Notes: generated by a model not told the origin, from the sequence alone. 33,765 nucleotides of DNA from an uncultured Sulfurimonas sp. (GCA_937900945.1 CALCGG010000192.1:1-33765); one strand, 5' to 3'. Counted from the first letter of the stretch, positions 1-8,329 are shown. Numbers and translations are program-made.

Positions 1-1
1 G

Positions 2-415
2 TATGAAGATATTTATGATGAAATAACGGAAGACGATTCAGATGATGTAGATGATACAGATGATGTAGTTGATACAATTTTTGAAGAGGATTGTTCTTTT
101 GAAGTTAAAGAATTAATTGTACAGTATCTCAACCACGAAAATTTCCAAGGGATGTCACAAGATACAATAGAGAAAATTAACAAGAGTATCATAAATGCTT
201 TAGAAATTTTAGAGAAGTATAAGACACCTGAATATCAATGCTTAGTGGATAATGGTTTTTGTAATCCAGATAGTGAACGTCCACCTTATGAAGGATATAT
301 AGATAAAGAGTGGCATGCTGAGTATCAACAACAGTTTATAGATAAGGCGCAAGAGCTTGGTATCGAAGAGCCCTTAGCTCAAAAGATGATATCGGGCTTA
401 GAAAGTATTATTTAA
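2..415 (+). CDS. Acidic protein of unknown function (5' end outside window)
   Basis: The reading frame is open from base 2 without a stop, so the protein starts upstream of the window. The ATG at 152 is probably internal. The visible 137 residues begin with a strongly acidic, Asp-rich low-complexity stretch (about residues 1-30) encoded partly by a tandem DNA repeat. An alpha-helical, charged C-terminal part follows, ending in GLESII. Two cysteines lie close together (YQCLVDNGFC), but no CxxC metal motif is seen. No signal peptide or membrane segment is visible in this part. I do not recognise the family. The coding call rests on the long open frame and normal amino-acid make-up. Nothing nearby suggests a role. 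Confidence 0.65.
   Translation, partial: YEDIYDEITEDDSDDVDDTDDVVDTIFEEDCSFEVKELIVQYLNHENFQGMSQDTIEKINKSIINALEILEKYKTPEYQCLVDNGFCNPDSERPPYEGYIDKEWHAEYQQQFIDKAQELGIEEPLAQKMISGLESII
41..76 (+). repeat. Two tandem 18-bp units inside the acidic gene
   Basis: Bases 41-58 and 59-76 are the same 18-mer with one mismatch (an a to t change). They encode DDVDDT and DDVVDT. The unit length is a multiple of three, so gain or loss of units would keep the frame. Such a tract may vary between strains. Confidence 0.8.
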
Positions 416-547
416 ACGTGGATGAAGATACACTAATACAATTGAAAAAGCTATTTTCTAAAAAATTATGTTAGCATTAGCTTTAAGTATAAGTCGTATG
501 CAACGTGTGTGACTCTATGATTAACAAATCCAAATAAAGGGGATATT

Positions 548-649
548 ATGGCAAAAGGTCAAGATGCAAAAAAAACAGTTAAGAAAACAGCAACAAAAAC
601 TTTGAAAGAAAAACGCAATGATAAAAAAACGAAAAAATCTCAAGACTAA
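548..649 (+). CDS. Small lysine-rich protein, 33 aa
   Basis: This short gene begins MAKGQDAKKTVKKT and ends KKTKKSQD. Roughly 40% of residues are lysine or arginine, and it has no hydrophobic segment, so a nucleic-acid-binding or ribosome-associated role is possible but unproven. The start is well supported: AAAGGGG at 536-542 lies five bases before the ATG. From memory, short proteins starting MAKGQ/MSKGQ with a KTxKEKR core occur as uncharacterised conserved proteins in many bacteria, which favours a real gene. It is too small for usual ORF length cut-offs. It has its own upstream gap of 130 bases and a possible hairpin downstream. Confidence 0.7.
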   Translation: MAKGQDAKKTVKKTATKTLKEKRNDKKTKKSQD

Positions 650-684
650 AATTCTGAAATAAGCATTTTAGACTCGCTCCTCTA

Positions 685-719
685 GCTAAAAACTGGGATT
701 TAAAAACTCACTTTTTAGC
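685..719. repeat. Inverted repeat, possible weak terminator
   Basis: GCTAAAAA at 685-692 and TTTTTAGC at 712-719 form a perfect 8-bp inverted repeat with a 19-base loop, 35 bases after the small lysine-rich gene. The stem is AT-rich with no clean T-run after it, so terminator function is uncertain. The rest of the 650-918 gap shows no other clear element apart from the possible promoter at 849-877. Confidence 0.3.
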
Positions 720-848
720 CTAAAATATTTACTTTAAGTCCAAAGCACAAATTACACTTCTGATAGTGAATCTCCACTGCTTTAAAAAAAGCCATACCTG
801 TAAAAACATAACTCGCAATATGAAATAATGTTTTAGATTTTCACACTC

Positions 849-877
849 TTGCATGTTTATGTTTTTTTTCATATTTA
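849..877 (+). promoter_or_regulatory. Possible promoter of the GGDEF-EAL gene
   Basis: TTGCAT at 849-854 and TATTTA at 872-877 are separated by 17 bases, with a T-rich spacer. This places a start site about 35 bases before the gene at 919. The match is only fair. Confidence 0.3.
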
Positions 878-918
878 TATGTTAAACTGGCCTTATGTAT
901 TCCTAATAAGGAGAGTAA

Positions 919-2880
919 ATGAAAACTGCTATGAAAAAATATATTTCGGCTCTTTTATTTTCTGCCCTCATAGTAGCGGGGGTGAGTTATTATCATTACT
1001 ACAAAGAGGAACAGCATTTCAACAACGAAATCGATACTAAAATTTTACATGCAGCCCAAATAGCTCATTACATTGTTGGAGACCATTTCCACGAGAAGGC
1101 TTTAATCTCTCCACCTACTCTAATCCAAGATATGATAACCATCAAAGAGCTTTCTTCATTAGCCAGAGAAGAAAAAATGAACTATATATATTCATTGATT
1201 CTTGACAAAGAGGGAGTACTCCACTTTACTTCGAGCAGTGCAAAAGATGAGGAACTTAAAACTGGAATCAATCTAACCCATTTTTATGATCCCTATCCTT
1301 CCAATGCAAATATGATTGAGGCACTCAAAACCAATAAAATTGTTTGGGATACAAATGAAGAACCAGATCAATGGGGAAAATTTAGAAGCGTGTTTATTCC
1401 CCATACAACGCCATCTGGTGTCCGCTACATTATTGGGGCAGATATGGAGTTGACTAAAATTGAACATCTCTCTGCCCTTGTCGTGTTCAAATCGGTAGTT
1501 GCCTCTCTCATTATATTCTTAGGTGCAATTCCGCTACTGCTCATTTATCGTCATACCCAAAAAGAAACACAAAAGATTCTTCGCGAAGAAGTACTCGAAG
1601 CAACAAGTAATTTACGCATGCTCAACGAAAAACTTATATTCAGAGTAGAAGAAAAAACTGAGCAATTGCTTGCGCAAACCATGACGGACCCTTTAACCGG
1701 TCTTCCGAACCGTCATTCTCTCAAAGCTCAGATAGACAACAATAAAGTTTCAACCTTAGTTATTCTTAATCTCCACAATTTTCAGGAAATCAACGATTTT
1801 TTTGGTTCATCCATTGGGGATGACTTGCTCAGGCAGATGGCAAAGTGGCTTCAAACACTGCATCATGCTCACAATGAGAGCATCTATCGGCTTGGAGGAG
1901 ACGAATTTTTAGTTGCTATCGAAAAAAAACGCTCCAATAAAAATCTGGAAAGATTATGTCGAATATTTATCTATCATCTCTCAAAAAAAGTGTTTCAAGC
2001 AAATGGAGAGGAGATTACCCTTGATGTCACTATCGGCATCGATAACTCTTCTGCTATTTCATTGGCACATGCCGATATTGCACTGCATCAGGCAAAACAG
2101 AGTGGCAAGCATTTAGGATTTTATCTAGAAAACTATGGAGCTGAAGAGCGCTTTCAAGCCAACATTGCAATGACAAAAATGATCCGTAAAGCACTCAATG
2201 ACAATAGAATTGTCTGTTATTATCAGCCTATCGTGTCTATTCAGACAGGAGAAATCGAAAAATACGAATGCTTGGTACGGTTAATAGATTCAAACGGGAT
2301 TGCCATACCCCCGATACATTTTCTAGAAATCGCCAAAAAAACACGCCTCTATCCCCAACTCACTAGAGCGGTTGCTTGGAATGCCTGCAACACATTCAAA
2401 AACCGCAACGAAGAATTTTCAATCAATCTCTCCATTAGCGATATTGTCGATCCAACAACAGTCCGATTTATTCATAAAACGATAAAGGAAACCAATACGT
2501 CCAAGCGGATAGTATTCGAAATTCTAGAATCGGAAGGAATTGAAGATTTTGAAGCAGTCATCTCCTTTATCAAAAAAATGAAGAGCTTGGGTGCCAAAAT
2601 TGCGATTGATGATTACGGCACAGGATACTCCAGTATCGAAAACATCCTCAGACTCGATATTGATTACATTAAAATCGACGGTTCGCTCATCAAGCAGATC
2701 AATGTCGATCCAAAGAATGCCCTTGTTGTTGAATCAATCACCGAATTCGCTACAAAACTGGGGGCAAAAACAATTGCAGAATTTGTCAGTTCCGAAGAGA
2801 TTTACATGAAAATCAAATCGCTGGGAGTTAGCTATTCGCAAGGGTACTACACCGGTAAACCGGCTCCCTTGCCGGTATAA
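919..2880 (+). CDS. Membrane GGDEF-EAL c-di-GMP protein
   Basis: Probable c-di-GMP phosphodiesterase in the inner membrane. A transmembrane helix (about 8-27) is followed by a periplasmic sensor region (28-184), a second helix (185-209), a coiled-coil linker (210-250), a GGDEF domain (253-405) and an EAL domain (410-650). The EAL domain looks active: ECL at 450-452 as the EAL motif, SINLS at 501, FEILE near 533, DDYGTG at 564-569, KID near 586, and a C-terminal SQGYYTGKP. The GGDEF motif (326-330) is intact, but the usual first metal-binding segment (DxDxFK) reads NLHNFQ and there is no RxxD inhibitory site. The cyclase half may therefore only bind GTP as an activator of the EAL half, as known for other tandem proteins. 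Start: AAGGAG at 908-913, five bases before the ATG. It is convergent with the next gene. Confidence 0.9.
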   Translation: MKTAMKKYISALLFSALIVAGVSYYHYYKEEQHFNNEIDTKILHAAQIAHYIVGDHFHEKALISPPTLIQDMITIKELSSLAREEKMNYIYSLILDKEGVLHFTSSSAKDEELKTGINLTHFYDPYPSNANMIEALKTNKIVWDTNEEPDQWGKFRSVFIPHTTPSGVRYIIGADMELTKIEHLSALVVFKSVVASLIIFLGAIPLLLIYRHTQKETQKILREEVLEATSNLRMLNEKLIFRVEEKTEQLLAQTMTDPLTGLPNRHSLKAQIDNNKVSTLVILNLHNFQEINDFFGSSIGDDLLRQMAKWLQTLHHAHNESIYRLGGDEFLVAIEKKRSNKNLERLCRIFIYHLSKKVFQANGEEITLDVTIGIDNSSAISLAHADIALHQAKQSGKHLGFYLENYGAEERFQANIAMTKMIRKALNDNRIVCYYQPIVSIQTGEIEKYECLVRLIDSNGIAIPPIHFLEIAKKTRLYPQLTRAVAWNACNTFKNRNEEFSINLSISDIVDPTTVRFIHKTIKETNTSKRIVFEILESEGIEDFEAVISFIKKMKSLGAKIAIDDYGTGYSSIENILRLDIDYIKIDGSLIKQINVDPKNALVVESITEFATKLGAKTIAEFVSSEEIYMKIKSLGVSYSQGYYTGKPAPLPV

Positions 2881-2914
2881 CCTATGTAAGTTCATGTTAC
2901 TAAATACTCTTATA

Positions 2915-3832
2915 TTATAGTGACCAATCAATAATAGTGATCTGTCCACTCTCTACATGTATGTCTGTTTGATTAGGAAGAGGTATAGAAGGTATTATAT
3001 ACGTTCCATTAACATCATACTCTGCAAGTACCAGATCATAAGTACCAACTGCTAGAAATGCCAATGTATAGGCACCATTGTCCTGTAACGCTGTACTGGC
3101 AGTCGCATTTGGAAAACGTATATCATCCACGACATTAGTTTCATTGATATCCCACGTAGTTGTTCCGTTGTCATATTCATACGCATATATCACATAGGTA
3201 CTATTAATATCTAAATTGCTTAGCGTTCCGGTAATCTTACCTGCTTCATCTGTCACAACAAGTTTAATTGTCGGCTTCAATTTATAATAGCTTCCTGAAT
3301 TCACTATTGATTTTCTGACATCAAAATCTGCTGTCATGTTTACTGTGCCATTCACTGGAACATCATAAGTGCCGATTGCTTTATAGCCTGTCTGTGACCC
3401 GCTTGGTACATAAAGTGTCTCATTGGTATCGTGATTAAATTCAATAAAACATCCTGTATTACTCTTAGGTCGCTCGCTCTCTTCTGCGGCATCCAACATA
3501 AAGCGTATCTGCGTGTACTTCCCTGCAGGCATCTGAAAATCACCCAACGAAATACTTGCACCATTTTGCCAATCCAATAAATTGATTGGATTAACTGAGG
3601 TATTAAAATCTTCCATCGTTTTCCAACCGCCTTGGGCAGTATGATACTCAATTCCGGTGATGGTAATATAAACACCTGTCACATTAGCGTCATCAGCCAA
3701 TGGTGCATCAGTAAGACTCAATGACAGAGTTCCAGTTTCCGTACTACTACTGCTGCTGCCGCCTCCACAATTTACAAAATTGAAAACAACAAATAAACTA
3801 ATGATTGCTATGAATATTTTATAAAATTTCAT
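2915..3832 (-). CDS. DUF4382 lipoprotein
   Basis: Secreted lipoprotein of 305 residues. A hydrophobic signal peptide ends in FVNC, so Cys22 from the chosen ATG would be lipidated. It is followed by a flexible GGGSSSSS linker. The next part, starting GTLSLSLTDAPLADD and continuing with VYITITGIEYH, matches the DUF4382 domain, a beta-sandwich found in many bacterial surface lipoproteins. A second beta-rich part after about residue 195 (GTLSNLDINSTYVIYAYEYD) resembles carboxypeptidase-regulatory-like or similar Ig-type folds. Start choice: AAGGAG lies six bases before the ATG at 3832. A TTG at 3838 directly touches the RBS and is unlikely. Function is unknown. It may face the periplasm or the cell surface. 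It is divergent from the CZB-GGDEF gene and convergent with the GGDEF-EAL gene. Confidence 0.85.
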   Translation of the reverse strand: MKFYKIFIAIISLFVVFNFVNCGGGSSSSSTETGTLSLSLTDAPLADDANVTGVYITITGIEYHTAQGGWKTMEDFNTSVNPINLLDWQNGASISLGDFQMPAGKYTQIRFMLDAAEESERPKSNTGCFIEFNHDTNETLYVPSGSQTGYKAIGTYDVPVNGTVNMTADFDVRKSIVNSGSYYKLKPTIKLVVTDEAGKITGTLSNLDINSTYVIYAYEYDNGTTTWDINETNVVDDIRFPNATASTALQDNGAYTLAFLAVGTYDLVLAEYDVNGTYIIPSIPLPNQTDIHVESGQITIIDWSL

Positions 3833-3917
3833 ACTCAACTCCTTGTTTTTAGTATAGAGAATTATATTTCAAAAATATGAAGAAACTATGAAGAAAACTC
3901 ATTTTTCCTTTTAAGGC

Positions 3918-3938
3918 TTTACTTTTTTTTAAAGTAAA
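3918..3938. repeat. Perfect 8-bp inverted repeat in a divergent intergenic region
   Basis: TTTACTTT (3918-3925) and AAAGTAAA (3931-3938) are separated by five T. It lies between the divergent DUF4382 and CZB-GGDEF genes, upstream of the promoter at 3959-3988. It could be an operator or a hairpin. AT-richness makes chance a real alternative. Confidence 0.4.
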
Positions 3939-3958
3939 AGTAATAAAATCGAATAGTC

Positions 3959-3988
3959 TTGAATAACTTTGTTTTTTTATACTATAAT
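3959..3988 (+). promoter_or_regulatory. Sigma70-type promoter of the CZB-GGDEF gene
   Basis: TTGAAT (3959-3964) and TATAAT (3983-3988) with an 18-base spacer. A second TATAAT lies at 3993-3998. The RBS AGAGGA at 4006-4011 sits six bases before the ATG at 4018. The arrangement is internally consistent. Confidence 0.6.
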
Positions 3989-4017
3989 AATTTATAATTT
4001 TTAAAAGAGGAAAAGAA

Positions 4018-5298
4018 ATGCAGATAATCAAGAAATATTTTTCCGCTATAGAAGAGTGTGTTCGTGACTTTAGTATCAATCTCGAAAGTCTACAGTCGAG
4101 TCATTCAAATGAGTTTCTCTATACCAATGCAATAACAGAATACAAAAAACTGTTTTTAAATCTTCTTCTGTGTGACTCAGAAGATGAAATTGAGCAGAGT
4201 ACTAAAGAGCTGGTATATTTTACGATTGAACATGATATTTCCTATCTGTTTCTTTATAGTGAACTTGTCACAGTAGTTCGAAAGCTCCTTGGCAGTCTTG
4301 TAGAGAAACATGATTTTGAGAATATAGAAGAAATTAATAACTATTTTACAAAACATGAAAATCAAATTACTACTTTGTATCTGCAAAAATTTTTAAATCA
4401 GCTTAAATCTAAAAATGAAGTTCGACTCTCCCATATTGAATCCATGTCTGATAAAAAATTCATGATACATTATGAAAGCCATATCAAATGGATAATAAAC
4501 CTCATTCTTTACGTTCAAAAGCAAGAGTTTGGAGATGATTATCCCCAACTAAACCCTAGTCTCTGTGCTTTTGGTAAATGGATGAATGGCGCATCTACTT
4601 CTTATCTACTCTCTACAGCCCATTTCAAGTCAATAGAACATCTTCATATAAATCTTCATGATTTAGCTGCAAATGTTGTTGATTATTGCAAGCGCAAAGA
4701 ATTGCGTCCTGCAACTCTTATTCATCTTATGCAAAAAATCGACTACTATTCACTTGAAATCGGAAATGAGATTGCCTTTTTAAATGAGATAGAAGAGAGT
4801 GCCAAAGACCCTTTGACTCATTTGCTGACAAGACGCTTATTTAATAAAATAATTCTAAACAAGTTAGATATAGCCAAAGCGACAGGTAGAGAATTTGCTT
4901 TAATGATGTGTGATTTGGACCATTTCAAATTAATAAACGATACCTATGGTCATGGAGTGGGAGATGTGGTACTCCAACACTTCTCAAAAATATTGGAAAA
5001 ATCACTTCGAAAATCAGACTATATCTTTCGCTTCGGCGGTGAAGAGTTTATGATTTTACTGCCTATGACTGACAAAGAGGAGACTCTTTCTCTTGCTCAA
5101 AAAATCTGTGATGTAACCGCTTCTCAAGAGGTAACCATTGAGAAGGTAACTATCCGCTATACTGTAAGCATAGGAACACTTGCTATTGTCGTTGGCAATA
5201 AAGTAAGCATCACGCAGGATACCATTGACAAATATATTGCCCAAGTCGATGAAAAACTTTATCTTGCTAAAGAGCGAGGTCGAAACCGCGTCGAATAG
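4018..5298 (+). CDS. CZB-domain (zinc-sensing) diguanylate cyclase
   Basis: Soluble 426-residue protein that should make c-di-GMP from two GTP. Residues 1-145 form an all-helical region of unknown family. A chemoreceptor zinc-binding (CZB) domain spans about 150-225, with likely zinc ligands His155 (HIKW), Cys183 (CAFGKW), His210 and His214 (HxxxH). The spacings (28, 27, 4) nearly equal those I recall for E. coli DgcZ (30, 27, 4), where zinc inhibits cyclase activity. The GGDEF domain (about 260-426) has DLDHFKLIND at 299-308, GGEEF at 340-344 and an RxxD product-inhibition site, RKSD at 331-334, so it looks fully active. No membrane segment is present. Zinc control is inferred by homology. 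It is convergent with the next GGDEF gene, with only six bases between the stops. Confidence 0.9.
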   Translation: MQIIKKYFSAIEECVRDFSINLESLQSSHSNEFLYTNAITEYKKLFLNLLLCDSEDEIEQSTKELVYFTIEHDISYLFLYSELVTVVRKLLGSLVEKHDFENIEEINNYFTKHENQITTLYLQKFLNQLKSKNEVRLSHIESMSDKKFMIHYESHIKWIINLILYVQKQEFGDDYPQLNPSLCAFGKWMNGASTSYLLSTAHFKSIEHLHINLHDLAANVVDYCKRKELRPATLIHLMQKIDYYSLEIGNEIAFLNEIEESAKDPLTHLLTRRLFNKIILNKLDIAKATGREFALMMCDLDHFKLINDTYGHGVGDVVLQHFSKILEKSLRKSDYIFRFGGEEFMILLPMTDKEETLSLAQKICDVTASQEVTIEKVTIRYTVSIGTLAIVVGNKVSITQDTIDKYIAQVDEKLYLAKERGRNRVE

Positions 5299-5304
5299 AC
5301 GCAG

Positions 5305-6939
5305 TTAAGAGACTATTCTGTTTCTACCTTCATCTTTCGCTTTATAGAGATTTTTATCGACCATATCTATAAGCGTTTTCAAGTCCATACCCTTTGTCGG
5401 TTTTATGGTAGCGATACCTATGCTTATGGTAACAAGGTTGGATACTGTAGAACTTTCATGTTTCATAGCTTCATCTTTTAATTTTTTCATAAAACACTCC
5501 GCTTCGATAATTGCACCTTTTTTAGATGTATCCGGAAGTAAGCATACAAACTCTTCACCGCCATACCGTGCTACCATGTCAGCAGGACGCAAAATACACT
5601 TATGTAAAACAGAAGCTACTTTTTTAAGGCATTCATCACCTTCTAAATGACCATAATTATCGTTATAAAGTTTAAAATAGTCAATATCTACCATTATCAT
5701 ACTCATTTGAGCTTTTGCACGAACTGCACGACGCCATTCTTGATCAAAATACTCATCAAAATAACGTCGATTATATATTCCTGTCAGTCCATCTAAACTT
5801 GCTTGTTCTTTTAGCTTTTTCTCAACTATCGCATGCGCCTCTTTTTCCTGTCTGGCTACAATAATTTGTCCACATGTCTTTGCTAAGGGTTTAAGAAGAT
5901 CTACAATATCTTCATCATATCCTCCGGGACGATTTGCAAGTCCAATCTCACCGACAATGTTCTGCCCATAAAATACAGGAATACCTAAAAAAGACTCAAT
6001 AGGTGGATGACCATGTGGCACCCCTCCACTTCTTGAATTATTTTTTGGATCGTTTGTTAAGACAACTTTTTTTTGAGTAACAACAGTTCCAAAAAGGTTA
6101 TCAAGTTTTGTAAATTCAAATCCAATATTTTTGTACTTGTTATAAAGCTCATTTGTTTCTTTATCCCAGGCAATGTTAGTAAGAGCATAAGTTTTAAGGC
6201 ATAGTTGTTTGTCAGCATTAAACACAACTTCACCAATCAAGCCAAAAGGTGAATTTGTGAGTTTTAAAAGATTATCAAGAAGCTTGTCATACATCTCAAA
6301 TGGATCTGTTTGCACAATAAACTGGGTCTGAAATTCATCTATTATTTTCAACTGCAGGGTACGCTTATGTACCAACTCTTCAAGTTTTATCTCTTGTTCT
6401 TTGAGCTTTTTATTACTTTGAAGTAAATTGAGTTTTATTTCTCCCGCCATTGCAAGCACTTGAACCTGTTTTACCAGAAAGTTCATAAGGGTTTTTAACT
6501 TTTCCTCATCAATAACCGGCACTTCAGCAAGAGCTGCTAAATAATCTTCCTGATCAAATCCAAACTCTTCAGCTTGCTTGATAAAATACTCTTTATCCGG
6601 TGCTTCAAAAAAGAACTGTCCTGTAAAAAAATTAGCCAAATGCTGGCCGTTTATGATGATTGGAACAGCCACCTCCACCAAACCATTTTTACAACGATAA
6701 ACATTATAAGGATTACCGGCATTCAGCCCATTCGCAAGTTCAGTATTGCTTTCAATACAACGCTTTAATGTGTCCGGATTTACACGATGAAAGACTGTAC
6801 ATATACGTTGCCAGTGCGCCGCTACCAAAACATTGCCCTCAAGGTCTATAATAGCTGTTGCGATAGGATCAACTTCTGAAAAACTATTCCATAACTGTTG
6901 CAGAATTTCAACATCTACTAAATCTGAAAACTTCGCCAT
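5305..6939 (-). CDS. PocR-GAF-GGDEF diguanylate cyclase
   Basis: Soluble 544-residue c-di-GMP synthase with two sensor domains. The PocR ligand-binding domain is at about 5-165, with the typical RICTVFHRxxPDT stretch and cysteines 47, 61 and 83. In relatives, PocR domains are thought to bind small molecules or redox cofactors. A coiled coil (165-200) leads to a GAF domain (about 202-365) and a GGDEF domain (375-544) with DIDYFKLYND, GGEEF at 460-464 and the inhibitory-site motif RPAD at 451-454, so activity and feedback inhibition are expected. Start: AAAGG lies seven bases before the ATG. The ligand cannot be told from sequence. It stands alone, transcribed away from the gap at 6940-7028. 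Confidence 0.9.
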   Translation of the reverse strand: MAKFSDLVDVEILQQLWNSFSEVDPIATAIIDLEGNVLVAAHWQRICTVFHRVNPDTLKRCIESNTELANGLNAGNPYNVYRCKNGLVEVAVPIIINGQHLANFFTGQFFFEAPDKEYFIKQAEEFGFDQEDYLAALAEVPVIDEEKLKTLMNFLVKQVQVLAMAGEIKLNLLQSNKKLKEQEIKLEELVHKRTLQLKIIDEFQTQFIVQTDPFEMYDKLLDNLLKLTNSPFGLIGEVVFNADKQLCLKTYALTNIAWDKETNELYNKYKNIGFEFTKLDNLFGTVVTQKKVVLTNDPKNNSRSGGVPHGHPPIESFLGIPVFYGQNIVGEIGLANRPGGYDEDIVDLLKPLAKTCGQIIVARQEKEAHAIVEKKLKEQASLDGLTGIYNRRYFDEYFDQEWRRAVRAKAQMSMIMVDIDYFKLYNDNYGHLEGDECLKKVASVLHKCILRPADMVARYGGEEFVCLLPDTSKKGAIIEAECFMKKLKDEAMKHESSTVSNLVTISIGIATIKPTKGMDLKTLIDMVDKNLYKAKDEGRNRIVS

Positions 6940-7028
6940 AGTGTAACCTTTATCAAATAATTAATTGTAACATGTATTACTTACTGTTAACTATAAATCA
7001 TACGATAATCAAAAAAATGAGCGTAAAA

Positions 7029-8228
7029 CTAAACACACTCGCCTTTAAAATATTTTTTAAGTAAAAATGGCGGAACAACTGTTGTGATGATAATCACGAA
7101 TATCAGCATTGCATAGATATCATTTGGAAGTATTCCGTTTACTCTTCCCATCTCGGCAAAGATAAGACCGACTTCACCTCTTGGTATCATTGATATTCCA
7201 ATAATTACGTTGTTTCTAAAACATTTTTGAAAAATAAACAAGGCACCTATAAACTTACTTATAAATGCTATTAAAATAAATGACATCCCCATAATCCAAA
7301 AAGATAAAGATGAAAAATCAATAACTCTCAAATCCATAGAAAGACCGACCATAACAAAAAATATTGGTGTGAATATCTGAATAATCGGTGTCATACTTTG
7401 TTGAACATCTAGATGCAGTTTCTCATTTGTATTTAAAAAAGCACCAAACGGCAAGAAAAACCTTCTTGAGAGTGCAATACCTGCTGCAAAAGAGCCTAAA
7501 ATAGCCGGTGCACCCACCATATGTGAAAGGTATGCAAAAAGTAAAATAAGTGAGATAATGATTGTAGGAATATACCCCGGGACTAAATCTTTTCCATGAA
7601 ATTTATGTATCAAGGATGACAAAACTTTAGCCAGAGTAGGAGCTAAGATTAAAAATGCAAGAACCATGCCCGCTACCGATAATGTATGATTGAAATTAGC
7701 TTCGTGTGAAATTGAAAAATCGTAAATAAAAACCAATAATATAATACCGATGATGTCATCTATCACAGCCGCACCAATCACAATTTGGGCGATGTTAGTC
7801 TTCTCCATATGTATATCTCTTAAAACTCTAAGCGTGATGCCTATGCTCGTAGCGGTAATCGTCCCTCCCACAAACAAAGATATATCAAATGACAACCCAA
7901 AAAGATAATAAGCAGTTAAGAATCCAAAGACTAGGGGTAAAACAACACCTAATATCGCCACAATAAATGACTTCGCTCCTGAATCTTTTAAGCGCTGAAA
8001 ATCAGTCTCCATTCCAACTTCAAACAGAAGTAAGATAATTCCGATCTCTGCTAGAATTTTCAGTATTTCATTAGGTTCAATGATACCTAAAATAGAAGAG
8101 CCTAGCAGTATCCCTGCAAAAAGTTCACCAAGAACAGAGGGAATCCCAAATCTGGCAAAAATCTCGCCTAAAAATCTCGCTACTATTAAAATTAAAAAAA
8201 GTGATAAAAAAAAGTTATGCGCTTCCAT
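7029..8228 (-). CDS. CPA2-family cation/proton antiporter
   Basis: Integral inner-membrane protein of 399 residues with about 11-12 hydrophobic helices. It resembles the Na+(K+)/H+ exchanger domain of the CPA2 family (KefB/GerN/NapA type): LGELFAGILLGSSILG near the N terminus, LLLFEVGMETDF, the paired ALxVIDDI-like motif here read as GAAVIDDIIGII, and PRGEVGLIFAEMG near the C terminus. The two Asp of the ion-binding DD pair are present. It has no C-terminal RCK/TrkA-N domain, so it is a short, transporter-only form. I chose ATG 8228. A TTG at 8234 overlaps the -10 box and there is no Shine-Dalgarno sequence, so the mRNA may be leaderless. Role: probably cytoplasmic pH or Na+/K+ balance. The exact ion is unknown. 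Confidence 0.9.
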   Translation of the reverse strand: MEAHNFFLSLFLILIVARFLGEIFARFGIPSVLGELFAGILLGSSILGIIEPNEILKILAEIGIILLLFEVGMETDFQRLKDSGAKSFIVAILGVVLPLVFGFLTAYYLFGLSFDISLFVGGTITATSIGITLRVLRDIHMEKTNIAQIVIGAAVIDDIIGIILLVFIYDFSISHEANFNHTLSVAGMVLAFLILAPTLAKVLSSLIHKFHGKDLVPGYIPTIIISLILLFAYLSHMVGAPAILGSFAAGIALSRRFFLPFGAFLNTNEKLHLDVQQSMTPIIQIFTPIFFVMVGLSMDLRVIDFSSLSFWIMGMSFILIAFISKFIGALFIFQKCFRNNVIIGISMIPRGEVGLIFAEMGRVNGILPNDIYAMLIFVIIITTVVPPFLLKKYFKGECV

Positions 8229-8233
8229 ACACA

Positions 8234-8239
8234 ATTATA
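8234..8239 (-). promoter_or_regulatory. -10 box right next to the antiporter start codon
   Basis: On the minus strand a perfect TATAAT is followed by TGTGT and then ATG. Transcription would begin at or within one base of the A of ATG, giving a leaderless transcript. No RBS is seen upstream. Confidence 0.45.
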
Positions 8240-8329
8240 CTATTTTATATATCTATAAAAGTAATAATTGCTATTTTGGTGCTATGTTCTTACTATATAC
8301 TTTATAACTTTACATTTAAGGTTGAAAAG

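Noticed and set aside
416-475. Possible 18-codon GTG frame (VDEDTLIQLKKLF...) after the acidic gene
   Set aside because: Too short, no RBS and no match I could recognise. More likely untranslated.
849-1040. 63-codon frame overlapping the start of the GGDEF-EAL gene
   Set aside because: It overlaps the real gene in another frame, has no RBS and starts with a phenylalanine-rich intergenic translation.
3352-3675. 107-codon minus-strand frame inside the DUF4382 gene
   Set aside because: It is a shadow frame of the DUF4382 gene on the same strand, without a recognisable domain or signal.
3833-3838. TTG start for the DUF4382 lipoprotein
   Set aside because: The TTG touches the AAGGAG box. The ATG six bases further is correctly spaced.
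8201-8329. N-terminal extension of the GGCT-like protein back to 8201
   Set aside because: It overlaps the divergent antiporter start and its -10 box. ATG 8330 has a proper RBS and begins just before the conserved YGTLR motif.
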